From: Paroedura picta
Taxonomy: Eukaryota > Chordata > Lepidosauria > Squamata > Gekkonidae
Assembly (NCBI RefSeq): GCF_049243985.1
Contig: NC_135369.1
Coordinates: 20,982,533-21,046,532, forward strand
DNA length: 64,000 bases
Direction: 5' to 3'
Below the pieces are notes generated by a model. That model saw nothing but the letters and a program-made list of their open reading frames with translations. It ran no database searches and was not told the origin of the DNA. Below, piece after piece: positions 25,675 to 36,078 of this stretch (positions within the stretch are counted from its first letter, which is position 1; the number at the start of each line of letters is the position of its first letter). A program made the position numbers and the translations under genes.

Positions 25675-25905
25675 CAGCATTAAGCATTTAAGCAATCATG
25701 GCAGGGGAACAAGCCATTAAGTCTCTGAGGAGTTATGGCGACCCCCCTTGGGGTTTTCAAGGCAAGAGATGTTCAAAGGTAGCTTGCCATTGCCTGCCTC
25801 TGTGTCCCAGCCCTAGAAATATTTGGAGATCTCCCATCCAAATACCAGCCAAGGCCAACCCTGCTTAGCTTCCGAGATCTGATGAAATCGGAGGTCAGGG
25901 CATCA
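25675..25905 (-). mobile_element. 5S rRNA-derived SINE
   Basis: The minus strand reads CAGATCTCGGAAGCTAAGCA then GGGTTGGCCTTGGCTGGTAT and TTGGATGGGAG, a close match to 5S rRNA. The tail AGGCAATGGCAAGCTACC and ATGGC follow. It is the best 5S match in the window. Confidence 0.85.
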
Positions 25906-26039
25906 GCAGCCATCCCTAACTTTTCAGTGTGAAACTTATATGTTGGATGTTACTAATCATGCATGTGTCAAGTGGGATGGGCTAAGGGGGGACTTTCATT
26001 CATTCATCCATCCATCCATTTTGTCACCTCCATTTTGTC

Positions 26040-26700
26040 ACCACCTCTACGTGGGTCTACCCTTGTCCTTGATCCGGAAACTTCAGCTAGTGCAAAATGC
26101 AGCTGCTAGGGTCCTCACTGATACACCTTGGAGGGCCTATATCCAGCCTGTGCTGAGGCAGCTGCATTGGTTGCCAATTGCTGCCCGGATCTGGTTCAAG
26201 GTTTTGGTTTTAACCTTTAAAGCCTTATGCGGGTTGGGACCCACGTACCTGAGGGACTGCCTATAGCCCTATGACCCCCGCAGGGCCTTATGCTCTGCAG
26301 GGAGAAATTTGCTGGTCGTTCCTGGCCCTAGGGAAGCGCGCCTAGCCTCAACCAGGGCCAGGGCTTTCTCTGTCCTGGCCACTACCTGGTGGAATGAGCT
26401 CCTGGGTGAGATGCGGGCCCTGTGGGATCTGTCAGTGTTCCGCAGGGCCTGTAAAACAGAGTCTTCCACCAGGTCTATGGTTGAGGCTGGGGTCAGCGAG
26501 TTAGATCTACCCCCCTTCCCCTGGGGTTTGAAGTGTGCATCATTCCTTCTCCATTTTTCTCTACCGCCTTGGCAGTGGGGGTGGGAGTGGGATATTGTTT
26601 TTTCTGCCATGTTGGAGGGGTTTGAAGTAATTTAGTGGGAGTTTTAATGGTTAAGACTATTGTTACCCGCCACAAGCAAGTTTAGGGAGTGGCGAGAAAT
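26040..26700 (+). mobile_element. L2-type LINE, C terminus and 3' UTR
   Basis: Encodes LIRKLQLVQNAAARVLTDTP, then VLRQLHWLPIAARIWFKVLV and ALCGLGPTYLRDCL, and later VVPGPREARLASTRARAFSV. The UTR ends GTGGCGAGAAATAAATTG and enters (AAT)n. Confidence 0.88.
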
Positions 26701-26703
26701 AAA

Positions 26704-26704
26704 T

Positions 26705-26783
<79 letters not shown>
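26704..26783. repeat. (AAT)n microsatellite between two LINE tails
   Basis: About 26 AAT units lie between a plus-strand L2 tail on the left and a minus-strand L2 tail on the right. Confidence 0.97.
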
Positions 26784-26785
<2 letters not shown>

Positions 26786-26890
26786 TTCATGCCCTCCCCT
26801 GAGACTCAGAGTGGTTTACATGGAGCATAGAAAACAATACATGGAACTTAGTTTTTCATAACAATAATAATAATATTAACATTAATAACT
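26784..26890 (-). mobile_element. L2-type LINE 3' UTR
   Basis: GCCCTCCCCTGAGACTCAGA..GTGGTTTACATGGA matches the tail at 138-200. Confidence 0.65.
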
Positions 26891-26937
26891 ATCACTTGAT
26901 TGCTCTTTGTAAGTATTTGGAAGGCTGTCACCTAGAG

Positions 26938-27316
26938 CAGTGGTCCCCAACCTTTTTATCACCGGGGACCGGTCAACGCTTGACAGTTTTACTGAGGCTG
27001 GGGGGGGGGGAGGGGGTAGTCTTTTGCTGAGGGACGCCGGCGCCGCCTGGGCCCCTGCTCCACTTGCTTTCCTGCTGGCACCCGGGACTTCCCACCACCC
27101 ACTGGGGGGCGCTGCCAGCAGCAGCTGCCCAGTGCCATGCCGAGGGGGAGCCCCAGCCATGGTGGCCGCTGGAGAGCACCGAAGGTGAGTGGCGGCAGAG
27201 TAGCAGGGCAGCCCCCGAGGCAGCAGCCGGGGAGGAGGACGAGGAGCCGCGGCGGCCTGGTACTGACTGATCTACGGACCGGTACCGGTCTCCAGACCGG
27301 GGGTTGGGGACCACTG
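26938..27316. mobile_element. non-autonomous hAT with 8-bp target duplication
   Basis: 379 bp. Inverted ends CAGTGGTCCCCAACCTTTTT and GGTTGGGGACCACTG, with perfect duplications ACCTAGAG at 26930-26937 and 27317-27324. The interior is strikingly G+C- and CpG-rich (GCCGGCGCCGCC). Confidence 0.93.
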
Positions 27317-27524
27317 ACCTAGAGGAGAGCAGTTCCTGTGGGCTGCAGAGGACAGGATTCACAATAATGGGTTTAAATTATGAGAAGAAAGGTACCGGCT
27401 GGATTTAATAGGAAGAGTAGTTCTGAAGCAGAATCAGCTGCCTAGGGAGGAAATGAGTTACCCTTCACTGGCAGTCTTCATACCATGGCTGGACAAACCC
27501 TTTACAGGGAGGCACTGGAGAAGG

Positions 27525-27648
27525 GCTGGCCCAACTGTGGTTCTCCAAGTATCCATGGACTACAATTCCCATGAGCATGTGCTGACATGGGCTCATGGGA
27601 ATTGTAGTCCATGGACATCCAGAAAGCCACAGTTTGGCCACCCCTAGG
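27525..27648. mobile_element. palindromic hAT MITE inside CR1
   Basis: CCCAACTGTGGTTCTCCAAG on the left, AAGCCACAGTTTGGCCACCC on the right. Arms are diverged. Confidence 0.75.
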
Positions 27649-27725
27649 GTGATCCTGCACTGAGCCTGGGGTTGAACTAGATGGCCACTATCGACCCTTC
27701 CAACCGCGCAATTCTATGATTCTGT

Positions 27726-28690
27726 CATTTTCTTCCTGAAGATGGAGCATGCAAACAGAATCCCATGCTACGCAGGGAGGTGCCTAGATCTGGACAAAGC
27801 AACCAGGCTGTGTGAATGGAGAGTATTTCTATAGCGTCATCCCAGCGAATCATAGCCTTCCAGGACTGCAGCATCCAAAATAGAAGCCTGTTTCCTCCAA
27901 AAATTGTTTCCTCCAAAATAACATGATGGCCGTGTTGGCTGATGGTTCCAAACAGGCAAACATGCAAATCATCAACAGCCTTGGCCCTCTTCCTCCCTGC
28001 TGCCTCCCATTCCTAGGACCACCTCCTAGAATATCTGAGTGATTCTGCCTCTCTCCTCAGCCTTTTAGGCACAAACCTCTGTGACTTCCGATGTCAGCCC
28101 TACTGAACTCAGGAGGACTCTAGGATCAAAGGGGAATGTGGACGTAGAGCTAAACATTTTCACCCTTTGTCTCTCGATTTCTTCCCCTCCCTCTGTTTGT
28201 TCCCCATCATCGAGATGTCGCCCGCTGAACTCCTTGGAGGCAGGAACCCACCCACATGTTCCGTAAACCCTCGGCACATTGGCGAAGCAATTAATATTAA
28301 TTGCACCGTTGGGCCAGATCCTTCCTTCTGATGAAACAGCAGCCTGCCTGTACCCAAGCCGATTTCTCTCCCTTTTCATTAATGCATGTCCAGGCATGCC
28401 CCCCCCACACACACACACACACACCGGCCCTCTCTGGGGAAGCAGCTCTGCCCTCCCCAAAGAAAACTGCCTGGAATAAACAGCGGAGCAGCTGTTTCCA
28501 TGTCCGTGGATCAGAAGCCTTATGGGGCTGAGATGGCAGAAGCTGGAGGTGGGGCAGAGTTGCCAGAGGGGGGCTGGTGACATGAGGCTGCACACATGGG
28601 GTGCCCCTTGGTTATAATAAAAAGGCACCTCCCGGACACGAAGAACATCATACGTGGCAACTGCCCATAGTAACCATAGTCCCTGCTTTC
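27726..28690. other. unique block, regulatory candidate, with (CA)n
   Basis: No transposon is recognised from about 27990 to 28610 apart from a (CA)n run near 28410-28425. An 18-bp perfect palindrome at 28287-28304 contains two TAAT half-sites. The 227-codon minus-strand frame here crosses the CA run and is not credible. Confidence 0.4.
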
Positions 28691-29135
28691 CAGAGCCTGT
28701 TCCTAGGGAACATAAAAACAGCCCTGCTGGAACAGACCAGTGGTCCATGTAGTCTTGCCTCTTGTCTTACACAGTGGCCAGCCAGTTCCTTCGGGGAGGG
28801 GGGGGACAACAAGACAAAGAGGCTGAGGCCTTCCCCTCATAAGAACATCAAAAGAGCCCTGCTGGATCAGACCCGTGAAGAAGAATCATAGAATCATAAA
28901 ATCACAGAGTTGGAAGAGGCCACACAGGCCATCTAGTCCAACCCCCTGCTCAACGCAGGATCAGCCCAAAGCATCCTAAAGCATCCAAGAAAAGTGTGTA
29001 TCCAACCTTTGCTTGAAGACTGCCAGTGAAGAAGAAGAAGAGTTAGTTCCTGATCCTGCATTGAGCAGGGGGTTGGACTAGATGGCCTGTATGGCCCCTT
29101 CCAACTCTATGATTCTATGATTCTACGATTCTAGT
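28691..29135. mobile_element. cluster of CR1 LINE 3' ends
   Basis: Pieces include AGCCCTGCTGGAACAGACCA (28719) and its repeat AGAGCCCTGCTGGATCAGAC (28853), a minus-strand end (28884-29030, GAGTTGGAAGAGGCCACACA), and a plus-strand end (29053-29135, GGGGGTTGGACTAGATGGCC). Confidence 0.75.
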
Positions 29136-29149
29136 TCTTATATAAAGTG

Positions 29150-29370
29150 ACCAGAAATCTGGGGCCACAAGGCGGGATGCTCTCCGGGGACTACAAGAGA
29201 TCTCCAGCCAACAGAGATCAGTTCTCCTGGAGAACATGGCTGCCTTGAAAAGTGGACTCTCTGGCATTAGACCTCACTGAAGTCTCTGCCCTCCCCAACA
29301 CTGCCCTCCTCAGACTCCGCCCCCAAACATTCCGGCATTTCCTACCCTAGAGCTGGCCATGGCAACCCCA
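29150..29370 (+). mobile_element. GTTGCC-terminal MITE-like repeat
   Basis: CAGTTCTCCTGGAGAACATG..CTCCGCCCCCAAACATTCCG..GAGCTGGCCATGGCAACCCC. Confidence 0.6.
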
Positions 29371-30272
29371 GGCTCCTCCCCGGAGACCCGTGCCTTTGAG
29401 GATTTCAAGCAGAGAAAGACGGTTGTCCCAGTTCAGGCGGGCTGCCCCTTTCCCAGTTAGGACCCAGCTGTCTTCATCCCCCCACTGCTCTTTTCTTTGC
29501 TTAGCCCTTTCCCCCGCAAACGTGTCCCCCGTGGGCTGAGGTTCAGCCGAGTCCAATTGATGATCTGAAGAAATTTGGAGCTACTCTGCGAACACCTGCA
29601 GCCTTCCTTATGGCCTGTCCTTGGGGGAAAGTCCTGTGTTTGGACGGGAAAGAAAAGCAGAGGCCTATCGCCAGACCCTTTGTTTGCTTCATCTGGAAGA
29701 CATAGGGATGGGGCTGGGGGAGGGAGGGAGGGAGGGAGGAGGGGGCTGTTTCTGTCTGGGCTCAGAGACATCACAGGCAAAGAGAGATCCATGAGGACTG
29801 CAAACTTTAAAATTAAAACACAGCCAAGTTTGTGACATGGTTCCTTCCCCCAGCAGTCCTGAAGTCTGGAAAGCCAGAATACGTTTACAGCAGAAAGCAG
29901 GAATATGGTTCTTCTGAGGGATTGATTCTGGAACTCAGCAGGACCTGAAGTTACCTGAATCCAAACCGCTGGTCCGTCTACCCCAGAAAAAGTCTGACAG
30001 GTGTTGGTACCCCGAAGCTTCAAGGAAAACTGATTCCTCTCCTTGCTAAGTGGAGTTATTCCTGTCTCAAGTCACCCACATTTTCAGACATTCCACTTTG
30101 CCATTCCAGTTGTGTATAAACAGAAAGAAATTTCCAAACTGGTGATGGCAAAAGCTTCAGTTCCTAGGTATAAAACCTCATTTTCATATTTTACTTCCTC
30201 AGTAAACTTATTTCTTAATTGTTTTTTTTCAGGGATACAAAGTCTTCAAACCACTACCTTATATTTTATATA
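29371..30272. other. unique intergenic sequence
   Basis: No repeat or gene recognised, apart from a short (GGGA)n run near 29718-29745. A 188-codon minus-strand frame has no family resemblance. Confidence 0.4.
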
Positions 30273-30280
30273 CCTTATAC

Positions 30281-30416
30281 CAGGGGTAGTCAACCTGTGG
30301 TCCTCCAGATGTCCATGGACTACAATTCCCATGAGCCCCTGCCAGCAAACGCTGGCAGGGGCTCATGGGAATTGTAGTCCATGGACATCTGGAGGACCAC
30401 AGGTTGACTACCACTG
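30281..30416. mobile_element. palindromic hAT MITE, full length, perfect target duplication
   Basis: 136 bp, CAGGGGTAGTCAACCTGTGG to GGTTGACTACCACTG, arms nearly identical. Duplications CCTTATAC lie at 30273-30280 and 30417-30424. Likely young. Confidence 0.95.
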
Positions 30417-30424
30417 CCTTATAC

Positions 30425-31204
30425 TTTATATTTTAAGCCATATAACTTGGGTCGATTAATATCAGAGGTCCATGAAGGTAACTCTTTTATAAATTAATAA
30501 AGCTTTTGCTGTCGCCAGCTTGGAAATTTTCTGTTTATTCATCTTCGGCTGAGGGGTCGTCTCTGCTTGTCCCAGTTGTGTATAGCAGGAGTATATGCCA
30601 CCCACAATCCTTCTGACTCACACAAGCACCATTTGTGCAAATAAGGTAACACATATATGTATCCCTGCGAATATAGTTCGGGTGTAAACTATACACCTCA
30701 AAACTCCAATGCTTCATTCATGCATAAGTTCATTGACCTACTCCCACAAAAATGACAAGCAGGAACATTGGGATGGTAGCGGTTAGCATATGCCCCCATG
30801 GTGCATGGTTTATGAACCAAAATAGAACATTGGACCATTAACATAGCTGAGTTCTCGCCTAGGATTGAGATCCTGATGCTTAGAAATGTGGGGGACAGAT
30901 CTCAGAACCTTCTGCAGCAATGCAAAAGAGCCTTCCCTGTGCTGTGAACAAGGCTTTCAGCCACCAGGAAAAGCAACTTTAATCTGCTGAGAGAAGCAAT
31001 GTTTTGCTACGCCTTTGCGTCCCCTAAAAGAGGATTGCTGAGAATTTAATGGGGTGCTGTGATGGTGGTGCTCAAGATCACCTCTGGGAATGGCCTGTAG
31101 TGTTATGTTCTCTGCCTTGGGCAGCAAGACGTGCTGAGTCAGGTTCAGCACATGAAAATGGTTTGTGTCGTGCTTCAGGCACTGGGAGCTTCTGGGTCAT
31201 CAAT
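30425..31204. other. unique intergenic sequence
   Basis: No recognised element or coding signal. Confidence 0.4.
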
Positions 31205-31792
31205 GGAGCAGGGATGCCAGTCTCCAGGTGAGCCCTGGGGATCCCCTGGAATTACAGCTCATCTCCAGAGGACAGAGATCAGTTCCCCTAGAGAAAATGG
31301 ATGCTTTGGAGGGTGGACACTGAGGTCCCTGTCTGCCCCAGGCTCCAGCTCCAAATGTCCAGCAGTTATCTCTACCTCCCCTACCCCACAGATGGCCAGG
31401 AGCAACCTGGTAAACCTTCTAGTTGAGATTTGTTAATAGGATGGGAATAGGGTTGCCAGCCTCCAAGGCAACTATAGGAGGGGTTTTGAAGTTCTGGCCC
31501 AGCTGGTGGACCTCCTGATGGCCCCTGGGTTTAGGCCAAGGGATAGCTGGAGGTCTTCTCGGCCTGCAACTCATCTCCAGGCATCAGAGATCAGTTTAGG
31601 GATGCCAACCTCCAGGTGGGACCTGAGGATCCCCTGGAATTGTAGCTCATCTCCGAGCAACAGAGATCAGATCCCCTGGAGAAAATGGCTGCTCTGGAAG
31701 ATGGTTTCTATGGTTTCTCAGTGAAGACCCCCCTCCTCAAGCCCCACCCCCTAAATCTCCAGGTATTTCCCATGCAAGAGCTGGGAACCCAA
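31205..31792 (+). mobile_element. three GTTGCC-family repeats head to tail
   Basis: Copies at about 31210-31400, 31448-31595 (internally shortened) and 31596-31792 share GGAATTGTAGCTCATCTCC, CCCCTGGAGAAAATGGCTGC and CCCTAAATCTCCAGGTATTT. Confidence 0.7.
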
Positions 31793-32230
31793 GACAGGAA
31801 GGTTTTCTAGTATTTGAGCAACAGGAAGGGAAATGTTCAAGGACTGGGATTTCTCCACCTCAAGATTCAAACTCATATCCCACTTGACAACAGTCTGCTT
31901 CTTGAACCGTGCTTGTCACCTTGTACACACCCTCCTGGGACAGCTAAAAGATATTTGGCTCCGACCAAAGTCTTGGCATTTCTCTTTTTGGCTCCACAAT
32001 GGGGGGAGAGGGGGAATCCAAGTTCTTCAGATAAGAGGTTATCAGTACCCAGAGCCAGCCCAGAAGGCTTTGTTGACTGAGCCGAAAGAAATTCCCCCAT
32101 GAGCCTGCTCCCCACTCTCTTCCCCCCACCAGCACGGAGATAACATGTAGGACAAGACCAAGAGCAGCCATTTCACTGCCCTTTGTGGCCTTCTGTCCCC
32201 CACCCCACCTCCAAAGCATTACACCTGAGG
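31793..32230. other. intergenic sequence, nothing recognised
   Basis: No repeat family, RNA gene or coding signal identified. Confidence 0.35.
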
Positions 32231-32640
32231 TGAGGCCCCTGCTCAGGTTGCCAATCTCCTGGAGGGACGACTCTGTGCCTTAGCACGCCTCAATGGGGGC
32301 TTGGCAAGGGGCCCCTTTCAAAAAGAATAATTCTGCCCTCCTGCCCTGCTGTGGTCACTTCATGCTCTGGAGCGTAAGATTTGATTACTCTGATCCTAAC
32401 AGGAGGCACCCATGACCCATCAATTACCATTCGTGAAATTACCCAGCTGCCGCTCCCAACTCCACCTACAGGAAGGAAAATATATATATTTAAATCTGGT
32501 TAAAAACCAGGAGAAAAATGGACACGACGCTTTTCTAATTCCCCACCAGATCATCCTCATTTGTGGGGGAAGGAGTTTAATTTTAGTTTCTCTTTTGCTT
32601 ACAAAAACAGAAATCATAAACAGTCATAATAATTATTATA
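32231..32640. other. unique block, regulatory candidate
   Basis: The interval from about 32330 has no recognised repeat and contains CATCAATTACCATTCG and an E-box CAGCTG near 32444. It lies 3.5 kb past the NHLH1 stop codon, so it could be 3'UTR or enhancer. Confidence 0.3.
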
Positions 32641-32675
32641 AACCCTTGTTTATAATAACCAGGTAACGGACGGAC

Positions 32676-32866
32676 ACGCACGCACACAGAGAGAAAGAGA
32701 GAGAGAGAAAAAGAGAGAGACGCACACATATAAGGACACACCATAAACAAAGGCTTTTTCTGTTTCCCTTCCAAGATTTTCCCCCCTAAAAAAAGTGCTT
32801 GAACACTGCAAATAAATAACATTTTCCCCAAAATAAATAAATAAATACATAAATAAATAAATACAG
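32676..32866. repeat. low-complexity purine run and (AAAT)n
   Basis: (GA)-rich sequence at 32689-32720 and AAAT units at 32829-32864. Confidence 0.8.
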
Positions 32867-32999
32867 TTCTGTGGCACAGCAACTTGGTTCTAGAGGACAA
32901 AGGGGGGAGAGGGTTTCATCCTGGCGCTCACTCCCCTGGCTCTTGCATGTCTGCTTCAGAACCAAGCATTGGCACACCTGCCCCAAAACGCAGGGGAGA

Positions 33000-34030
33000 C
33001 GGCAGTTACTGAGGGACCCTCACTTTTAGAATGTGGGCAGCGATGGGTTCACAGTCAAATCAAACTTCCAACATACTGTTGGAATCAAATAACGGGGCGG
33101 GCATCTGATGCCTTCAAGCCCTGAGCTACCAAGGGTCTAATCCAGCAAAGTAATGATTAGCTTTGTAGGATCCCTGACAATCGGAGTTAGCAGATTAGCG
33201 AAATGAAACCTCCATGTTCAGAGACAGTCTACCATTGCCTTGTAGTTGTAAAGGGATCAAGGTGGATTTGAGCGGTTTAGTCAAGGTTTGCAGAGTCACT
33301 GGTCACATCCAGGACCGTTTACGCACTGAAGGTTTCATGCCAGGCTGCAGGCTGGAGTTTTAGTCATGACAGGTTGCTCCATCTCTTCCTGCACCCACAT
33401 GGGAGAGCATTTGGCCTGATGCACCTCATCCACCCCCAATCTGTACTCCTGACAGGGGGGTGGGGCAGTGAAGTTCCCAGTGCATAAACGGTCCAGCTGG
33501 CTCCTTTTAGAAAGCAGATGCAGGACTAGGAGGGCTTTTGATCTTACGCAGCAAGACGGAGTCTGTATGGGGGACAGAGCTATCAACAGCCGTGATGCCA
33601 AAATGAAGCTTCTATGAGCAGAGGCAGTCTACCTCTGAATTCCACGCATGGGGGACAAACCAGACCAGAGAAACTGGCTTTGAAAACCACATTGCTTTGT
33701 GCCAAGTTGAGCCACTGGTCCCTGTAATATCTGACAACCAGAAAGTGGTACTCCAGGGTCTCAGGCAGAGAAAAATCTGTCTCAGCATCTTACACCTGAG
33801 ATCTTGCAGCTGGAGATAGCAGGGACTGCACCAGGACAAAGAAACTAGTATTGAGCGAAATCGTTTCCCGTCTAATTTTGAATTCCCATGTGGAAGTTAG
33901 CAAATCTTTAGCGCATAAGCACAGCTCTTTTAAAGCGTCCTACTCTACGGCTGATTTCACGCGCACACAATAGATAATATAGTCTCAATGCACTTTAGCA
34001 ATAGTTTCCAGTGGTTAACAATTGCTACAG
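33000..34030. other. intergenic sequence with old unassigned repeat pieces
   Basis: AAACCTCCATGTTCAGAGAC (33207) and AAGCTTCTATGAGCAGAGGC (33606) look like two copies of one old repeat. GATTTCACGCGCACACAATA (33952) resembles an unclassified MITE end also near 9725. Confidence 0.3.
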
Positions 34031-34032
34031 TG

Positions 34033-34162
34033 CAGGGGTGACTAAACTGTAGCTCTCCAGGTCTCCATGGACTACAGTGTCCATGAGCCCCTGCCAGCAT
34101 GGCAGGGGCTCATGGGCATTGTAGTCCATGAACATCTGGGAGCTACCGTTTGGCCACTCCTG
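34033..34162. mobile_element. palindromic hAT MITE, diverged
   Basis: CAGGGGTGACTAAACTGTAG to CCGTTTGGCCACTCCTG. The target duplication has decayed. Confidence 0.75.
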
Positions 34163-34299
34163 CATGGCATAGTGCATTGAGAGGGCATTATCCAACAGGA
34201 TGTGAAAGGAGCCATAACTTCACAGGCTCTGAACCCAAGGAAAGCTACCTTCCTGCCCGTGCCCATCATTTTCCAGTAAGGTCATCTCCATGTCATTTC

Positions 34300-34470
34300 A
34301 GAGGGTAGCCAGGTTGGCATTAGAAGAACTTGTCTGGAATCCACTCAAACCAGAGAGACCAACACAATTTGGGGGAGGGGTTGAGTTTGACTCTTGAATA
34401 GTCATGCTGTAAAGAATTGTGTTTGTCTTTCTGGCGCTACTAGACTTGAATCTACCTAGACAGTCAGGCG
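34300..34470. mobile_element. Penelope-like short repeat, decayed
   Basis: GAGGGTAGCCAGGTTGGCAT at one end, AGAGAGACCAACACAATTTG and GGCGCTACTAGACTTGAATC inside. Confidence 0.45.
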
Positions 34471-35018
34471 ATTCAGAACTAGTTGGGCCTTGAGTGTCAA
34501 CAAGCAAGGAAGTTCCAATTTCTTCTACTCTCCAAGGGACATCTCTCATGCGGGGGTCACTCCTTCACTTGGATTTCTCCCATCAGATGGAGAAATGTGG
34601 TGATGATACAGACCGAAAAGGAGTGCTGCTTAGAAGCTTAGGGAATGGCCACCTAGAGCCAAACTGCTCGAGTCTGAGCATTTCAGGGTGCATGGTGTGC
34701 TTTGGCGTGCATGGTGCGCTCGCTCATTTGTATGAGAACATGTCCAAGAAGGCTCCCTTTGCACTTTAATCGGGTGCACCATGCATGTGAAAATGGGTAA
34801 ACTTTTGCTGTAGAAAGAGCATGGGTGAAACAGTTGAAGCTCAAAGATGTGGTGGGAGAAGCAGAGACCCATCACTCTGGGGTGGCCCCTGGGGGAACCA
34901 GTGTGCTAGGAGGGCTGGGCTGTTGGACGAGGCTCTGGGAGACATTCCTCACTTCCCGTGATGCTCGCTGGGTGTTCTTATGCCAATCACACTCTCTCAG
35001 CTCCGACATACCTTACAG

Positions 35019-35112
35019 CAGGGGTAGTCAGCCTGCGGTCCTCCAGATGTCCATGGGCTCATGGGAATTGTAGTCCATGGACATCTGGAGGACCACAGCT
35101 TGACTACCCCTG
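35019..35112. mobile_element. palindromic hAT MITE, shortened loop, perfect target duplication
   Basis: 94 bp. CAGGGGTAGTCAGCCTGCGG to GCTTGACTACCCCTG, with CCTTACAG at 35011-35018 and 35113-35120. Confidence 0.93.
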
Positions 35113-35179
35113 CCTTACAGGGTCGTTGTGAGGATAAAACAGGGAAAGGAGAATTATGTATGTTGCTCTGAACTCCTTG

Positions 35180-35325
35180 GTTCATCCAAGCCAGCGCTGG
35201 CAGAGGTCCTTCCCGTGACTTACTACCTGTTCCATTTAACTGGAGTTGCTGGGGATTGAACCGGGGACCTTCTGCATGCCAAGCAGATGTTCTACCGCTG
35301 AGATGAAACCCCTGGTAGAGATTTT
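35180..35325 (-). mobile_element. tRNA-Ala-like SINE
   Basis: The minus strand has CTCAGCGGTAGAACATCTGC, TTGGCATGCAGAAGGTCCCC and GGTTCAATCCCC. Confidence 0.75.
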
Positions 35326-35639
35326 GCAATCCTAGTAATACACCATACAGCCGCTGTATTCAAGACTAACCAGACCAAATTTAAGCAGAAGAAGACACTT
35401 GAGCGATTGAGTGGAAATAAGCAACTATCTTAGAACCAGATGATTGGCAAAGGCCACAGCGGCAGAGCAACCCTGGTGACCAAGGAGAGAAAAGCTTGTT
35501 CCTTCTCTGCAGGGATGTGTATCCCTGTCCTTGGAAACGACTGCAACTCAGACATAACTTCAGCCATTTGGTGGCTTTCAGGATCCAGTGGGAGAATCCA
35601 AATGCAAACATATGGCAGAATTTAACCTAGCTGTGGCAT

Positions 35640-35855
35640 AGCGATGCCAACTTTCAGGTGGGGCCTGGAGATCTCCGGGATTTACAGATGACCTCCAGTC
35701 CAGAGAGATCAGCTCCCCTGGAGGAAACAGATGCATTGGAGGGTGGACTCTGTGTCATTATGCCCCCCTGAAGCCCCTTCCCTCCCTAAGCCCCACCCTC
35801 CCTTGGTCCCACCCCCAAATCTCCTGGAATTTCCTAACCCAAAGCTGGCAACCCT
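35640..35855 (+). mobile_element. GTTGCC-terminal MITE-like repeat with short target duplication
   Basis: TAGCGATGCCAACTTTCAGG to AAGCTGGCAACCCTAG. TGTGGCA borders both sides, at about 35632-35638 and 35857-35863. It lies about 220 bp beyond the NHLH1 stop codon, so the 3'UTR is short or contains it. Confidence 0.7.
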
Positions 35856-36078
35856 AGTGTGGCAGGGGCACTTCCACGGCACAGGACGTGATGCAGGTGG
35901 GTGGCTATGGACAGCTCAGGTATCTATCGCGTCTTCCACCGAGGATACGGCCAGTGTGGTTCAAGTGGCGGAACTAGCTTGAAGGAGGACAGAGGTGAGC
36001 TCGGTGCTAACAGTTCCGGAATGGGGATTGGGTCGGTAGCTCCTGACCCCGGAAGAGAGCTGCCCCCCTCCCGGCCCT

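Larger units (their letters stand above)
26895..27725 (+). mobile_element. CR1 LINE carrying two nested hAT elements
   Basis: CR1 sequence (CTCTTTGTAAGTATTTGGAA) is cut at 26937, resumes at 27325 (GAGCAGTTCCTGTGGGCTGC), is cut again by a palindromic hAT at about 27525-27648, and ends with GGTTGAACTAGATGGCC and TTCTATGATTCTG. Confidence 0.85.

Noticed and set aside
25850-25905. 5S rRNA gene
   Set aside because: Only the 3' half of 5S is matched and a SINE-type tail follows; no downstream T run for termination.
28065-28748. 227-codon minus-strand frame
   Set aside because: It begins in a CR1 piece, crosses a (CA)n run read as CVCVC, and resembles no family.
29457-30023. 188-codon minus-strand frame
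   Set aside because: No recognisable domain, no splice or promoter context, includes a (GGGA)n run.
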